Below are positions 21,670 through 29,191 of a stretch of DNA of 61,635 nucleotides, in pieces. The stretch comes from Nocardia sp. alder85J. GTDB taxonomy: Bacteria; Actinomycetota; Actinomycetes; Mycobacteriales; Mycobacteriaceae. The stretch spans positions 1 through 61,635 of the forward strand of contig NZ_JAIUCZ020000021.1 in the NCBI RefSeq assembly GCF_020176955.2, read 5' to 3'. How positions within the stretch are numbered: the stretch's first letter is position 1; each line of letters starts with the position of its first letter. Below the pieces are notes generated by a model. That model was given only the letters and a program-made list of their open reading frames with translations, made no database searches and was not told where the DNA came from. Both the position numbers and the translations under genes were made by a program.

Positions 21670-24038
21670 CCGCCGCGGACGACGCGCCGGCGCTCGCACC
21701 CCCGGACCGCGACCGGTCCGGGCAGCCCGCGGTCACCCGGCTCGCGGCCACCGTCGAGCGGCTGCGCGCCGAGATCCAGCGGGCGCAGGCCACCGCCGAC
21801 GGCCGCGCGCTGCTGGAGATGGCCAAGGGGGTGCTGATCGAGCGGCTGCACTGCGGGCCCGCGCACGCCGCGCGGCAACTCGAGGAGCTGGCCGCCCGCT
21901 CCGGGGTCAGCCCGCTGGAGCTGGCCGCCGAACTGGTCGACCGCACCGCGCAGGACGAACTCAGCGCGCTGGTGGACGAATTCCTTGTGCGCACAGCCAC
22001 TCCCGGACGGTCGGCCACGGCCGTGCAGTTGCGGACCGCCGAGAGCGGGCTGCTCGCGGCAGGTGACGCTCATCGCGTCGCCCGATCGGTGCTCGAACAC
22101 GCGGTGGCGCCGCTGGGCGCGACCGCGGTGGCGCTGTGGTCCGCGGGCAGCGACGCCTCGCTGACCCTGGCCGGATACGCCGGGATCGACGCCCACGAGG
22201 CCGAACGCTGGCGCTACGTGCCCCCGGGCGTGGTGACCCCGGCGCGGCAGGCGCTGGCCGAACGCCAGGCGCAGTGGATCGAGGATCTGCGGGCCTCCGG
22301 CCTGCCGTCGATCGGTGATCGCGAGGGCGCCCGCGCGGCCATCCCCGCGGGCACCGGCGGCAAGCTGATCGGTGTGCTGGAGGTGTGCTGGCCGCAGCCG
22401 CTGGCCACCCAGCCGCCGCGCGTGCGCCGCCAGCTGGAGGCGCTGGCGGAGCTGTGCGCGCACACCCTGGAACCGGATCCCGCCCCCCGCAACACACCGG
22501 ACCGCCCCGATCTCGCCGATCTGGTGCGGCTGGCCGACGGGCTGTTCGATCCCGCGCTGGTGCTGGTGCCGCGCCTCGGCGACGACGGCATCACGGATTT
22601 CCGCATCCACCACGTCAATCGGTGCTTCGTCGACCCGGCGGGCCGGCCGGGCGGCCTGATCCAGGGCGCGACGCTGTTCGAGGCGTACCCGCTGGCCGCG
22701 GGCGAGGGCCGACTGTTCGAACAGGCCGAGCACGTCTTCGCCACCGGCGAGACCTACCGCGCCGAGCGGGTGCTGCTGACCGAACTGGTCGACCAGGTGC
22801 CGCTGACCGTGTCGGCCGCCCTCAGCATCGGCCGCCACGGCGACACCCTGCTGATGGTGTGGCGTATCGAGGACGAGACCGCCCGGCTGGCCGCGCTGCT
22901 GCAACACGCGCAGCGCCTGGGCCGCGTCGGCGGGTTCGAGGAGAACGCGGTCACCGGCGGCATCACCTGGAACAGCCAGCTCTACCTGTTGTACGGGCTG
23001 GCCCCGACCGCGGATCCGATTCCGTTGGCGCAGTTGCCCGGTCACGTCCACGCCGACGACGTGGAGGCGGTGCGGCGGCTGTTGCGGACGCTGCTGCGCT
23101 ACCGCCGCCCGGCCGCCACCGCGTTCCGGCTGGTCCGGCCCGGCGGCGAGACGCGGCACCTGCGGATCGTCGCCGAACCGATCGTCGACGACGACGGCCA
23201 TCTGCTCGGCGTGCGCGGCGCCTATCAGGACATCTCGGCACAGCACTGGACCGAGGCGGCGCTGTCGGTCAGCCAGGATCGCCTCGCGCACACCGAACAG
23301 CACGCCGCCGAGCAGAGCCGGCTGGCCCGGCAACTCCAGCAGGCGATCATGCCCGCCGCGACCCCGGCCATCGATGCCTTCGGGCTGCGCATCGCGGTCC
23401 GGTATCAGCCGACCGAGCAGGACCACATGGTCGGCGGTGACTGGTACGACGCGATCGTGTTGCCCTCCAAGCAGATTCTGATCTCCGTGGGCGACATCAC
23501 CGGCCACGGCCTCGAGGCGGCCACCGGCATGATCGTGCTGCGCAACGCGCTGCGCGGCCTCGCCGCCACCGGCGCCGGGCCGGGACAGATGCTGACCTGG
23601 TTGAACTCGGTGACCCGCTCGCTGACCGATCACATCCTCGCCACCGCCGTCTGCTGCCTCTACGATCCGCTGACGCGGGTGCTGCGCTGGGCGCGCGCGG
23701 GCCATCTGCCGCCGATCCTGATCCGCGACGGCACCGCCGTCACCCTGCCCGCCCTGGACGGGATGCTGCTGGGCGCGGTGGAGGAGGCCCGCTACGAGGA
23801 GGCCGAACTCCAGCTGTACTCCGACGACATCCTGCTGCTCTACACCGACGGCCTGATCGAGCGCCGCGACCGCCCGCTCGACGAGTGTGTAGCCAACCTG
23901 CTGACCGCGTCGACCCGGTTCACCGGCACCCTCGACGATCGTCTGGACCATCTGCTCGACAACAGCGACGCCAATGCCGACGACGACACCTGCGTGGTCG
24001 GCATCCAGGTGGGTCTCGGCGACAGCCCGCCGCGCTGA
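21666..24038 (+). CDS. ANTAR-GAF-PAS-PAS-SpoIIE (PP2C) phosphatase
   Basis: A 790-residue multidomain phosphatase. An ANTAR domain, normally an RNA-binding antiterminator, is at about residues 28-88 (ALLEMAKGVLIERLHCGPAHAARQL pattern). Then come a GAF domain (about 115-265), two PAS domains (the second with the WNSQLYLLYGL and PAS_3 signature) and a SpoIIE/PP2C domain (about 545-785) with metal ligands in GGDWYDA, GDITGHG, YTDGL and DDDTCV. Such RsbU-like phosphatases dephosphorylate anti-anti-sigma factors and switch on stress sigma factors. The ATG overlaps the kinase stop, so the kinase and phosphatase are produced together. No anti-sigma or antagonist gene is in the window, so the partner switch is elsewhere. 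Confidence 0.88.
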
Positions 24039-24071
24039 ACCGGTCCCGTCGGCGGCCGGGGCGACAAACGA

Positions 24072-24097
24072 CCGACCGCTGGGTATCGCTCGGTCGG
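24072..24097 (+). terminator. Hairpin after the SpoIIE phosphatase gene
   Basis: CCGACCG (24072-24078) pairs with CGGTCGG (24091-24097) across a 12-base loop, 34 bases after the phosphatase stop. There is no T tract, so termination is probable but not certain. It separates the operon from the glycine riboswitch. Confidence 0.45.
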
Positions 24098-24120
24098 CAC
24101 ACCTGAAGGTCGCCGTCGAC

Positions 24121-24202
24121 GCACAGCGGGAGAACCTCTGTCGGGAGGTGCCGTAGGAGCACCATCCTCCCCGGGACTCTCTCAGGCCCAGTACCGCTGC
24201 GT
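24121..24202 (+). ncRNA. Glycine riboswitch aptamer (single, orphan)
   Basis: The stretch has the order of conserved elements of the glycine aptamer (gcvT motif): a closing stem AGCGG (24125-24129) with CCGCT (24194-24198), GGGAGA at 24128-24133, GCCGTAGGAGCA around 24149-24161 (consensus GCCGAAGGAGCA), and CTCTCAGG at 24179-24186 just before the closing stem. Only one aptamer is seen. No plus-strand gene follows: the next feature is the 3' end of a minus-strand gene at 24254, and the next plus-strand start is near 25093. It is either stranded by a rearrangement or drives a short or antisense RNA. Confidence 0.8.
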
Positions 24203-24253
24203 CCCACACCGACGGCACGACCTTCACGGCGACGGCGGCGGACGGGCGGGAGC

Positions 24254-24964
24254 CTACGTCGCGACCCGGAAGCCCCTGAGTACCAGCCACATCCCGAGCG
24301 CGAACTCCCACAGGGCGATCGGCAGTGCGGCGAGTCCGGCGAGGGCGGTGCCCTGGGCGTAGACGCCGCCGAAGATCGCGAGGTCGGAAGCGAGCAGCAG
24401 GGGGGCGGCGCACAGTCCGATCAGCGGGATGATCCGCGGCACCAGGCCCGAGCGGTACAGCACGGCGCCCAGGAACAGCGCGTTGATGACGGGCATCAGG
24501 CTCTGCCCGAGCAGGAACGTCTCGTCGTGGATCGCCCACAGCGCCCGGCCCGCCGCGACCAGCGCGGCCGAATCCGTTGCGGCGCCGGGTCCGTCGTGCC
24601 GCAGCGCGACGACCGCGAGCACTCCGACGACGCCTGCCAGGATCAGGCCCGCCTCCAGCAGCCGGGAGCACACGAAACCGATTGCGGCCGTGACGCTGTG
24701 CCGCCGGGTCGCCGGGAACAGCGCCACCGCGGTGCCCGCGCAGGCGAGGGCCAGCACCACCTCCAGCAGCGCACCCCACCGCACACTCGCGGAATTGCCC
24801 ACGCCGAGCACGAAATCCGCGTGTTCCCGCACCGGCGCGTAGAGCCGGAGCGTGGGGATCGAGGTGACGAAGGTGACGAGGTACAGCGCGCCGGCGGCGA
24901 AGGCGCTGCGCCGCATGGTGTTCCCGGCCGGTGACGGTGTCTCTGCGAGTGCGGTGGTACCCAT
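24254..24964 (-). CDS. DUF4386 family membrane protein
   Basis: A 236-residue integral membrane protein with about six transmembrane helices: one at residues 18-35, two around 60-115, and three in the C-terminal half, with the LGQSLMPVINALFLGAVLYRSGLVPR segment typical of DUF4386. Function is unknown. The start at 24964 (MGTTALAETPS) has GGGAGAG upstream. It is divergent from a TetR gene and their promoters carry two copies of the same palindrome, so this is probably the repressor's target. The plus-strand glycine riboswitch points into its 3' end. Confidence 0.85.
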   Translation of the reverse strand: MGTTALAETPSPAGNTMRRSAFAAGALYLVTFVTSIPTLRLYAPVREHADFVLGVGNSASVRWGALLEVVLALACAGTAVALFPATRRHSVTAAIGFVCSRLLEAGLILAGVVGVLAVVALRHDGPGAATDSAALVAAGRALWAIHDETFLLGQSLMPVINALFLGAVLYRSGLVPRIIPLIGLCAAPLLLASDLAIFGGVYAQGTALAGLAALPIALWEFALGMWLVLRGFRVAT

Positions 24965-24985
24965 GGCGAACTCTCCCGGACATGA

Positions 24986-25002
24986 GGTGTACGACGTACA
25001 CC
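24986..25002. promoter_or_regulatory. TetR operator 1 (DUF4386/TetR divergon)
   Basis: GGTGTAC-GAC-GTACACC is a perfect palindrome with 7-bp arms and a 3-bp centre, 22 bases upstream of the DUF4386 start. A second copy lies at 25022-25040. Confidence 0.75.
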
Positions 25003-25021
25003 CTCGATGCGTGACTACGCT

Positions 25022-25040
25022 AGGTGTACAGTGTCCACCT
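25022..25040. promoter_or_regulatory. TetR operator 2 (DUF4386/TetR divergon)
   Basis: AGGTGTACAGTGTCCACCT pairs at 8 of 9 positions around a central G and shares the AGGTGTAC arm with operator 1, 37 bp away centre to centre. It argues against using the in-frame GTG at 25024 as the TetR start. Confidence 0.7.
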
Positions 25041-25092
25041 GTCAAGACGGCGCGGTACCCGAGCGCCGTCCGCTGCGACGGAGAGGTCCGGC

Positions 25093-25809
25093 TTGGTCCC
25101 GCGAGCATCCACCCCCGCCGAGGGTCAGGCCGGCCGCCGCACCCCGCTCAATCGCGATCGGGTGCTGCGCGCGGCGGTGGAACTGGCCGACGAGGCCGGT
25201 GTCGAGGCGGTGAGCATGCGGCGGCTGGCGCAGCAACTGGGCGTGGTGCCGATGGCGTTGTACAAGCACGTCGCCGACAAGGAGGAACTGCTCGACGGCA
25301 TGGTCGATCTCGTGGTCGCCGAGTTCACCGCCCCCGATCCGGCGCTGGACTGGAAACCCGGTGTGCGGCACCACATCCTGTCGGCACGGCACGCGGTGCT
25401 CCGGCATCCCTGGGCCCGGCGGGTGATCGAGTCCCGCACGCGCCGCACGCCTGCCGTGCTCGGCTACATGGATGCGGTGGCCGGCGCCTTCCATCGCGGC
25501 GGCTTCTCCGCGGACCTGACCCATCACGTGATGCACGCACTCGGCAATCGCATCTGGGGATTCAGCCCCGAACTGTTCGACGAATCCGGCAACGAACCCG
25601 CGCCGCCACCCGATCCGGCGATGGTGGCCGAATTCGCACAACGCTATCCGAACATCCTGGCCATCGCGGCGGCCGCGACCGGCGGCGACCTCTCCGGGGC
25701 CGGGCAGGGCTGCGACGAGCAGTTCGAGTTCGAATTCGCCCTGGATCTGGTGCTCGACGGTGCCGAGCGGCTGCATCGCCGGGGCTGGCACTCGCGCACG
25801 CGGCGGTGA
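25093..25809 (+). CDS. TetR-family regulator (TetR_C type)
   Basis: A 238-residue regulator with the DNA-binding domain in RVLRAAVELADEAGVEAVSMRRLAQQLGVVPMALYKHVADKEELLDGM and a TetR_C ligand domain resembling that of tetracycline-class repressors (hinge after DLVVAEF, long helices to the end). I chose the TTG at 25093, which has GGAGAG about 8 bases upstream. An in-frame GTG at 25024 lies inside operator 2 and is less likely. It probably represses itself and the divergent DUF4386 gene. The inducer is unknown. Confidence 0.8.
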   Translation: MVPRASTPAEGQAGRRTPLNRDRVLRAAVELADEAGVEAVSMRRLAQQLGVVPMALYKHVADKEELLDGMVDLVVAEFTAPDPALDWKPGVRHHILSARHAVLRHPWARRVIESRTRRTPAVLGYMDAVAGAFHRGGFSADLTHHVMHALGNRIWGFSPELFDESGNEPAPPPDPAMVAEFAQRYPNILAIAAAATGGDLSGAGQGCDEQFEFEFALDLVLDGAERLHRRGWHSRTRR

Positions 25810-25814
25810 ACCGG

Positions 25815-25843
25815 GCCGGTCACTCGTCCCGGGCGTGACCGGC
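25815..25843. terminator. Hairpin between convergent genes
   Basis: GCCGGTCAC (25815-25823) pairs perfectly with GTGACCGGC (25835-25843) over an 11-base loop, six bases after the TetR stop. A second 8-bp hairpin, GCCCGCCG with CGGCGGGC, lies at 25865-25889. Together they probably insulate the TetR gene from the convergent lipoprotein gene. Confidence 0.55.
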
Positions 25844-25933
25844 GCGATCGTGGAATCCCTCCTCGCCCGCCGGATCGGCCTCGGCGGGCTCCGCCCGCGA
25901 ATGCGCCTGTCGCCGGTTTGCCGTCGGAAATGA

Positions 25934-26665
25934 CTATCCTGCCAGCGCGCTCCGGTAGCCCGCCACGTCGACGACATCGGCCTGCGCCGGAAACACCTTG
26001 TCCAGCAACATGATACCGACCTGGGGGTCGGTGTCGGCGACCCCGTCGGACAGCACGATCACCCGGTAGTCGAGATCGGCGGCCGCGCGCAGCGTCGAGA
26101 GCACGACCCCGCTGGTGGCCAGGCCGGTGAGTACCAGGGTGTCGATGTGCTTCGCGCGCAGGATCTGGTCCAGCGAGGTGTCGCCGAACGCGCCCACCCG
26201 GTGCTTGACGATCACCGGTTCGTCACCGGCCGGGGCCACGCGCGGATCGATCCGGGTCTCGGGACTGCCCTGGATCATCGTGCCGCTGCCCAGGATCGGC
26301 CCGAACGCCTTGTTGTCGGGGGACACCTCCGGATATCCGGGCGCGAACGCCGTCGTCTCGAAATCGACTGCGACGCCTGCGGTCCGGCTGGCCCGCTCGG
26401 CGTCGGCGACGGCGGTGACGACATGGTCGTCGCCACCGAGTTGCGAGACGATGCCCTGTTGCATGTCCATCACCAGCAGCGCGGTGTGCGCCGGATCGAT
26501 CCGCAGCGCCTGCCCGCCCGGCGCGTCGACCGGCACGGCGGTGCTGCCGGGGTTCGGAACCGCCGCCTCCGCCGGATGCCCGCAGGCTGGTAACAGCAGC
26601 GCGGAGGCGAGCGCGACGAGCAGTATTCGCCACGGTGTTCGCTTGCCAGCCATGGCGTTTCGCAT
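25934..26665 (-). CDS. Isochorismatase-fold lipoprotein lacking the catalytic Cys
   Basis: A 243-residue protein with an N-terminal signal ending in a lipobox-like LLPAC, so probably a lipoprotein exported to the outer face of the membrane. The isochorismatase/cysteine-hydrolase fold is clear: the Asp of ALLVMDMQQGIV, the Lys of VIVKHRVGAF, and the loop GLATSGVVLST, where the nucleophile Cys of PncA-like enzymes would be Val. It cannot use a thiol mechanism; an isochorismatase-like enol-ether hydrolysis or a binding role remains possible. The ATG at 26665 has AAAGG 8 bases upstream. It is the last gene of a MarR-led operon whose second gene is a cytoplasmic paralogue. Confidence 0.75.
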   Translation of the reverse strand: MRNAMAGKRTPWRILLVALASALLLPACGHPAEAAVPNPGSTAVPVDAPGGQALRIDPAHTALLVMDMQQGIVSQLGGDDHVVTAVADAERASRTAGVAVDFETTAFAPGYPEVSPDNKAFGPILGSGTMIQGSPETRIDPRVAPAGDEPVIVKHRVGAFGDTSLDQILRAKHIDTLVLTGLATSGVVLSTLRAAADLDYRVIVLSDGVADTDPQVGIMLLDKVFPAQADVVDVAGYRSALAG

Positions 26666-26670
26666 ATCGA

Positions 26671-27246
26671 TCACCTTTCGTAGACACCGGTCAGGCGAGC
26701 CCGGCCGAGTACGGGTGCGGTGACGGCGGGCAGCAGGGCCCGCGGCCGGATCCGTTCCGGCGGCGTCGTGCCCGCCGCGCTGTCGAGGGTGTCCGCGAGC
26801 GCGAACAGCTGGAACACGTACCGGTGCGGCCCGTGTCCCGCGATCGGTGCGGGCCCCTGGTATCCGCGTCCGACGGCGGAGCGCAGCAATCGCACCCCGG
26901 CGCCGGGCTGCCGCCGGGCCAGCGCGCCCGGCTCCAGGGACCCGGCCGCTGCCGGGTCGATCAGGGCGACGCAGTGCACGGCCGGCCTGGCCGTCGGGAC
27001 GTCGACGTCCTCGACGACCAGCAGCAGTTGCGCGGCACCGGCGGGCAGTGCGTCCCAGGCCAGGTGCGGGGACAGGTTCGCACCGCCGATGTACTTGGCG
27101 CAGTGCGCCTTCGGCATGGTGTCACCGTCGCCGAAGTTCCGGCTGGTCAGTGTCGGCCCGTCCGGGCCGTGCAGGTTGGGCAGATGCCACGCAAGGTGAT
27201 TCTCGTCCGCGTGACGGTGCCGCAGCAGTCGGCCGAGGATACTCAT
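26671..27246 (-). CDS. YbhB/YbcL-type PEBP (Raf kinase inhibitor-like) protein
   Basis: A 191-residue phosphatidylethanolamine-binding-like protein. The ligand-pocket signatures are present: LSPHLAWDALPAGAAQLLLVVEDVD (around residues 55-80) with the VHCVALIDP strand after it, and GPHRYVFQLFAL in the second half. It is longer at the N-terminus than E. coli YbhB. The ATG overlaps the stop of the upstream isochorismatase-like gene. Bacterial members bind small anionic or phosphorylated ligands, but no reaction is established. Grouping with two isochorismatase-like proteins under a MarR regulator is the best clue. Confidence 0.82.
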   Translation of the reverse strand: MSILGRLLRHRHADENHLAWHLPNLHGPDGPTLTSRNFGDGDTMPKAHCAKYIGGANLSPHLAWDALPAGAAQLLLVVEDVDVPTARPAVHCVALIDPAAAGSLEPGALARRQPGAGVRLLRSAVGRGYQGPAPIAGHGPHRYVFQLFALADTLDSAAGTTPPERIRPRALLPAVTAPVLGRARLTGVYER

Positions 27247-27809
27247 CGGGTGGCCTCCAACTCCGCGACAACCTCTGCGGCAGTGGCGGTTTCGCCGAGC
27301 TTGGGGAAGATCCGGGTGATGCTGTGGCGGTGCGCCTCGGGGTCCGGATCGGTCATGGCGTCGGTGGCCAGCACGACATGGTAGCCGTGGTCGGCGGCCG
27401 ACCGCGCGGTCGATTCGACACCGGAGCTGGTCGAGATCCCGGCCAGCACGACCTGGGTGGCGCCCAGATCTCGCAGCAGGGTGTCCAGTCCGGTGTCGTG
27501 GAAGGCGCTGCGCCGCCGCTTGGTGATCAGATGGTCGCCGGGCTGCGCGTCGAGTTCGCCGACGAGGTCGGCCCACCCGTCCGGTGGGACGCCACCGCCG
27601 CCGGACCGGCCGCCGTCGGTGCGTCCCGGCGCCCGCCCGATGACGGTGACCAGGACCACGGGCAGCCGGTGCCGCCGGAAGGCGGCGGCCAGCCGCGCGG
27701 CCCGCTCGACGGCGACGTCGACGGCCGGATCGCGATGTGCGGAGACGATGCCCTGTTGCAGGTCGATCACGACGAGCGCGGGTGTGGGGTCGATCGTTGT
27801 CAGTGCCAT
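27243..27809 (-). CDS. Isochorismatase-family hydrolase, Cys-less
   Basis: A 188-residue cytoplasmic isochorismatase-fold protein: ALVVIDLQQGIVS with the conserved Asp (residue 15), the Lys in LITKRRRSAFHDT, and the loop GISTSSGVEST in place of the TNxCVxxT nucleophile loop. The Gly/Val at the Cys position is the pattern of true isochorismatases (PhzD, EntB) rather than nicotinamidases. The start lies 10 bases inside the end of the MarR gene and the stop overlaps the PEBP gene, so it is the second gene of a tight operon. Confidence 0.82.
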   Translation of the reverse strand: MALTTIDPTPALVVIDLQQGIVSAHRDPAVDVAVERAARLAAAFRRHRLPVVLVTVIGRAPGRTDGGRSGGGGVPPDGWADLVGELDAQPGDHLITKRRRSAFHDTGLDTLLRDLGATQVVLAGISTSSGVESTARSAADHGYHVVLATDAMTDPDPEAHRHSITRIFPKLGETATAAEVVAELEATR

Positions 27810-28270
27810 GCCTGCTTCTCGGGTGTGAGGGAGATGTGCTGGGCCAGCCGTTCCAGCAGCGGCGCCGCCGCGGTGAGCTGTGCCAGTTCGGCCGGGGTGA
27901 ACGCGCTGCCGGTCAGCGCCCGCGCGATGAGCTCGGAGCGTTCGTTGCGCTTGTCCTGCAATGCCCGCAGCCCGGCCGCGGTCACCGTGAGCACCACCCG
28001 CCGCCCGTCGTCCGGGTCGGCGCGGCGTTCCACCAGGCCGCGGGACCGTAGCGCGGCGACGGTGGCTCCCATCGCCTGCGCGGTGATCTGCACCTGCCGG
28101 GCCAATTCCGCGGAGGTGGCCGGACCCGCGCGGTCCAGGCAGGACAACGCCGTCCGCTCGGGCATGGTGAGCCCGTCGCCGGGCGGCACCTGATGCACCC
28201 GGCGCACCAGCAGACTGATGCTCGCCAGCAACGCCGCGGCGACTTCACCGGGATCCGGATCATCGGTCAT
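27800..28270 (-). CDS. MarR-family regulator
   Basis: A 156-residue winged-helix regulator. The recognition region reads TSAELARQVQITAQAMGATVAALRSRGLVERRADPDDGRRVVLTVT, including the DxxDGR wing typical of MarR. The gene heads an operon whose second gene overlaps it by 10 bases. MarR proteins usually repress their own operon and respond to phenolic or oxidative ligands; two isochorismatase-like enzymes downstream fit an aromatic ligand. The upstream region holds an inverted repeat and a direct repeat suited to autorepression. Confidence 0.85.
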   Translation of the reverse strand: MTDDPDPGEVAAALLASISLLVRRVHQVPPGDGLTMPERTALSCLDRAGPATSAELARQVQITAQAMGATVAALRSRGLVERRADPDDGRRVVLTVTAAGLRALQDKRNERSELIARALTGSAFTPAELAQLTAAAPLLERLAQHISLTPEKQAWH

Positions 28271-28281
28271 GCCGTAAGCCT

Positions 28282-28314
28282 AGCTTATAAAGCTGCCTTA
28301 TCAATTTGCCTTAT
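28282..28314. promoter_or_regulatory. Candidate MarR operator region
   Basis: AGCTTATAAAGCT (28282-28294) is an AT-rich inverted repeat with 5-bp arms 12 bases upstream of the MarR start. The octamer TGCCTTAT occurs twice in direct orientation, at 28294 and 28307. Both features overlap the likely promoter. Confidence 0.5.
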
Positions 28315-28361
28315 ATTCTCGTGGCCGCGCACCGCCGGCCGCACACCCTGTCCTGCGTACG

Positions 28362-28402
28362 AAAAAGGCTGTGCCGGTCCCACACGGGACCGGCACAGCC
28401 TT
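28362..28402 (-). terminator. Rho-independent terminator of the SDR gene
   Basis: A perfect 17-bp stem (28365-28381 with 28386-28402) and 4-base loop, followed on the minus strand by a run of Ts (AAAAA at 28362-28366 on the plus strand), lies 14 bases past the SDR stop. It is the clearest intrinsic terminator in the window. Confidence 0.9.
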
Positions 28403-28415
28403 CGGGAGAACAGGC

Positions 28416-29177
28416 TCAGGCGATGGTGACGCCGCCGTCGACGACCACGGTCTGGCCGGTGACGTAGCCGCCGGCGGGGGAGGCCAGCCAGACGGCGGTG
28501 GCGGCCAGTTCCTCCGGATCGCCCATCCGGCCCAGCACCACGCGCGGGGTCACGCTCTCGAGGTATCCGGGCTTGTAGCCGTCGGTCATCTCGGACTTGA
28601 AGAAGCCGGGCGCGATCGCGTTGACCCGGATGCCCTTGCGGGCGCCCCACTGCTGGGCCAGATCGCGGGTCAGGCCGATCAGGCCCGCCTTGCTGGCGCT
28701 ATAGGCGGCCTGCGGCAGCCCGGCGGTGGTGAGCCCCAGCACGCTGGAGATGTTGATGATCGACGCCCCCGGCGCCATGACGCGCCCGGCCGCCTGCGCC
28801 GCCCAGTAGGCGCCGTTGAGGTTGACGTCGATGACCTCGCGGAACTGCTCCGGAGTCTCGCGCGTCGCGGGGTACGCGGTGCCGATACCGGCATTGTTGA
28901 CCAGCACGTCGACCCGGCCGAGCTCGGCCACGGCGGCGTCGATCATGTGCTGGGCCTGCTCGGGGGCGGCGATGTCGGTCTCGACGACCAGCGCCCGGCG
29001 TCCGGCCTGCCGCACCAGTTCGGCGGTGTCGGCCAGCTTGCCCGCCCGCCGGGCGGCCAGCACCACATCGGCCCCGGCCTCGGCGAAGGCGCGGGCGAAG
29101 GCCACGCCCAGCCCGGACGAGGCGCCGGTCACCACCGCGACCCGGCCGTCCAGACGGAACTTGTCGAGGATACCCAT
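28416..29177 (-). CDS. SDR-family oxidoreductase
   Basis: A 253-residue classical short-chain dehydrogenase: TGASSGLG (about residue 18), NNAGIGT, active-site Ser in NISSV, and YSASKAGLIGLTRDLA giving Tyr and Lys of the YxxxK pair. The end is typical (GYVTGQTVVVDGGVT). The Arg pair in AARRAGK suggests NADP(H). It is the last gene of a three-gene block with an acyl-CoA dehydrogenase and an APH-like kinase, probably oxidising a hydroxyacyl-CoA or related intermediate. A strong terminator follows. Confidence 0.9.
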   Translation of the reverse strand: MGILDKFRLDGRVAVVTGASSGLGVAFARAFAEAGADVVLAARRAGKLADTAELVRQAGRRALVVETDIAAPEQAQHMIDAAVAELGRVDVLVNNAGIGTAYPATRETPEQFREVIDVNLNGAYWAAQAAGRVMAPGASIINISSVLGLTTAGLPQAAYSASKAGLIGLTRDLAQQWGARKGIRVNAIAPGFFKSEMTDGYKPGYLESVTPRVVLGRMGDPEELAATAVWLASPAGGYVTGQTVVVDGGVTIA

Positions 29178-29191
29178 ATCGATTCCCTGCC

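Noticed and set aside
24040..24120. A second glycine aptamer in tandem
   Set aside because: The 80 bases before the aptamer contain a hairpin but none of the conserved glycine-aptamer elements.
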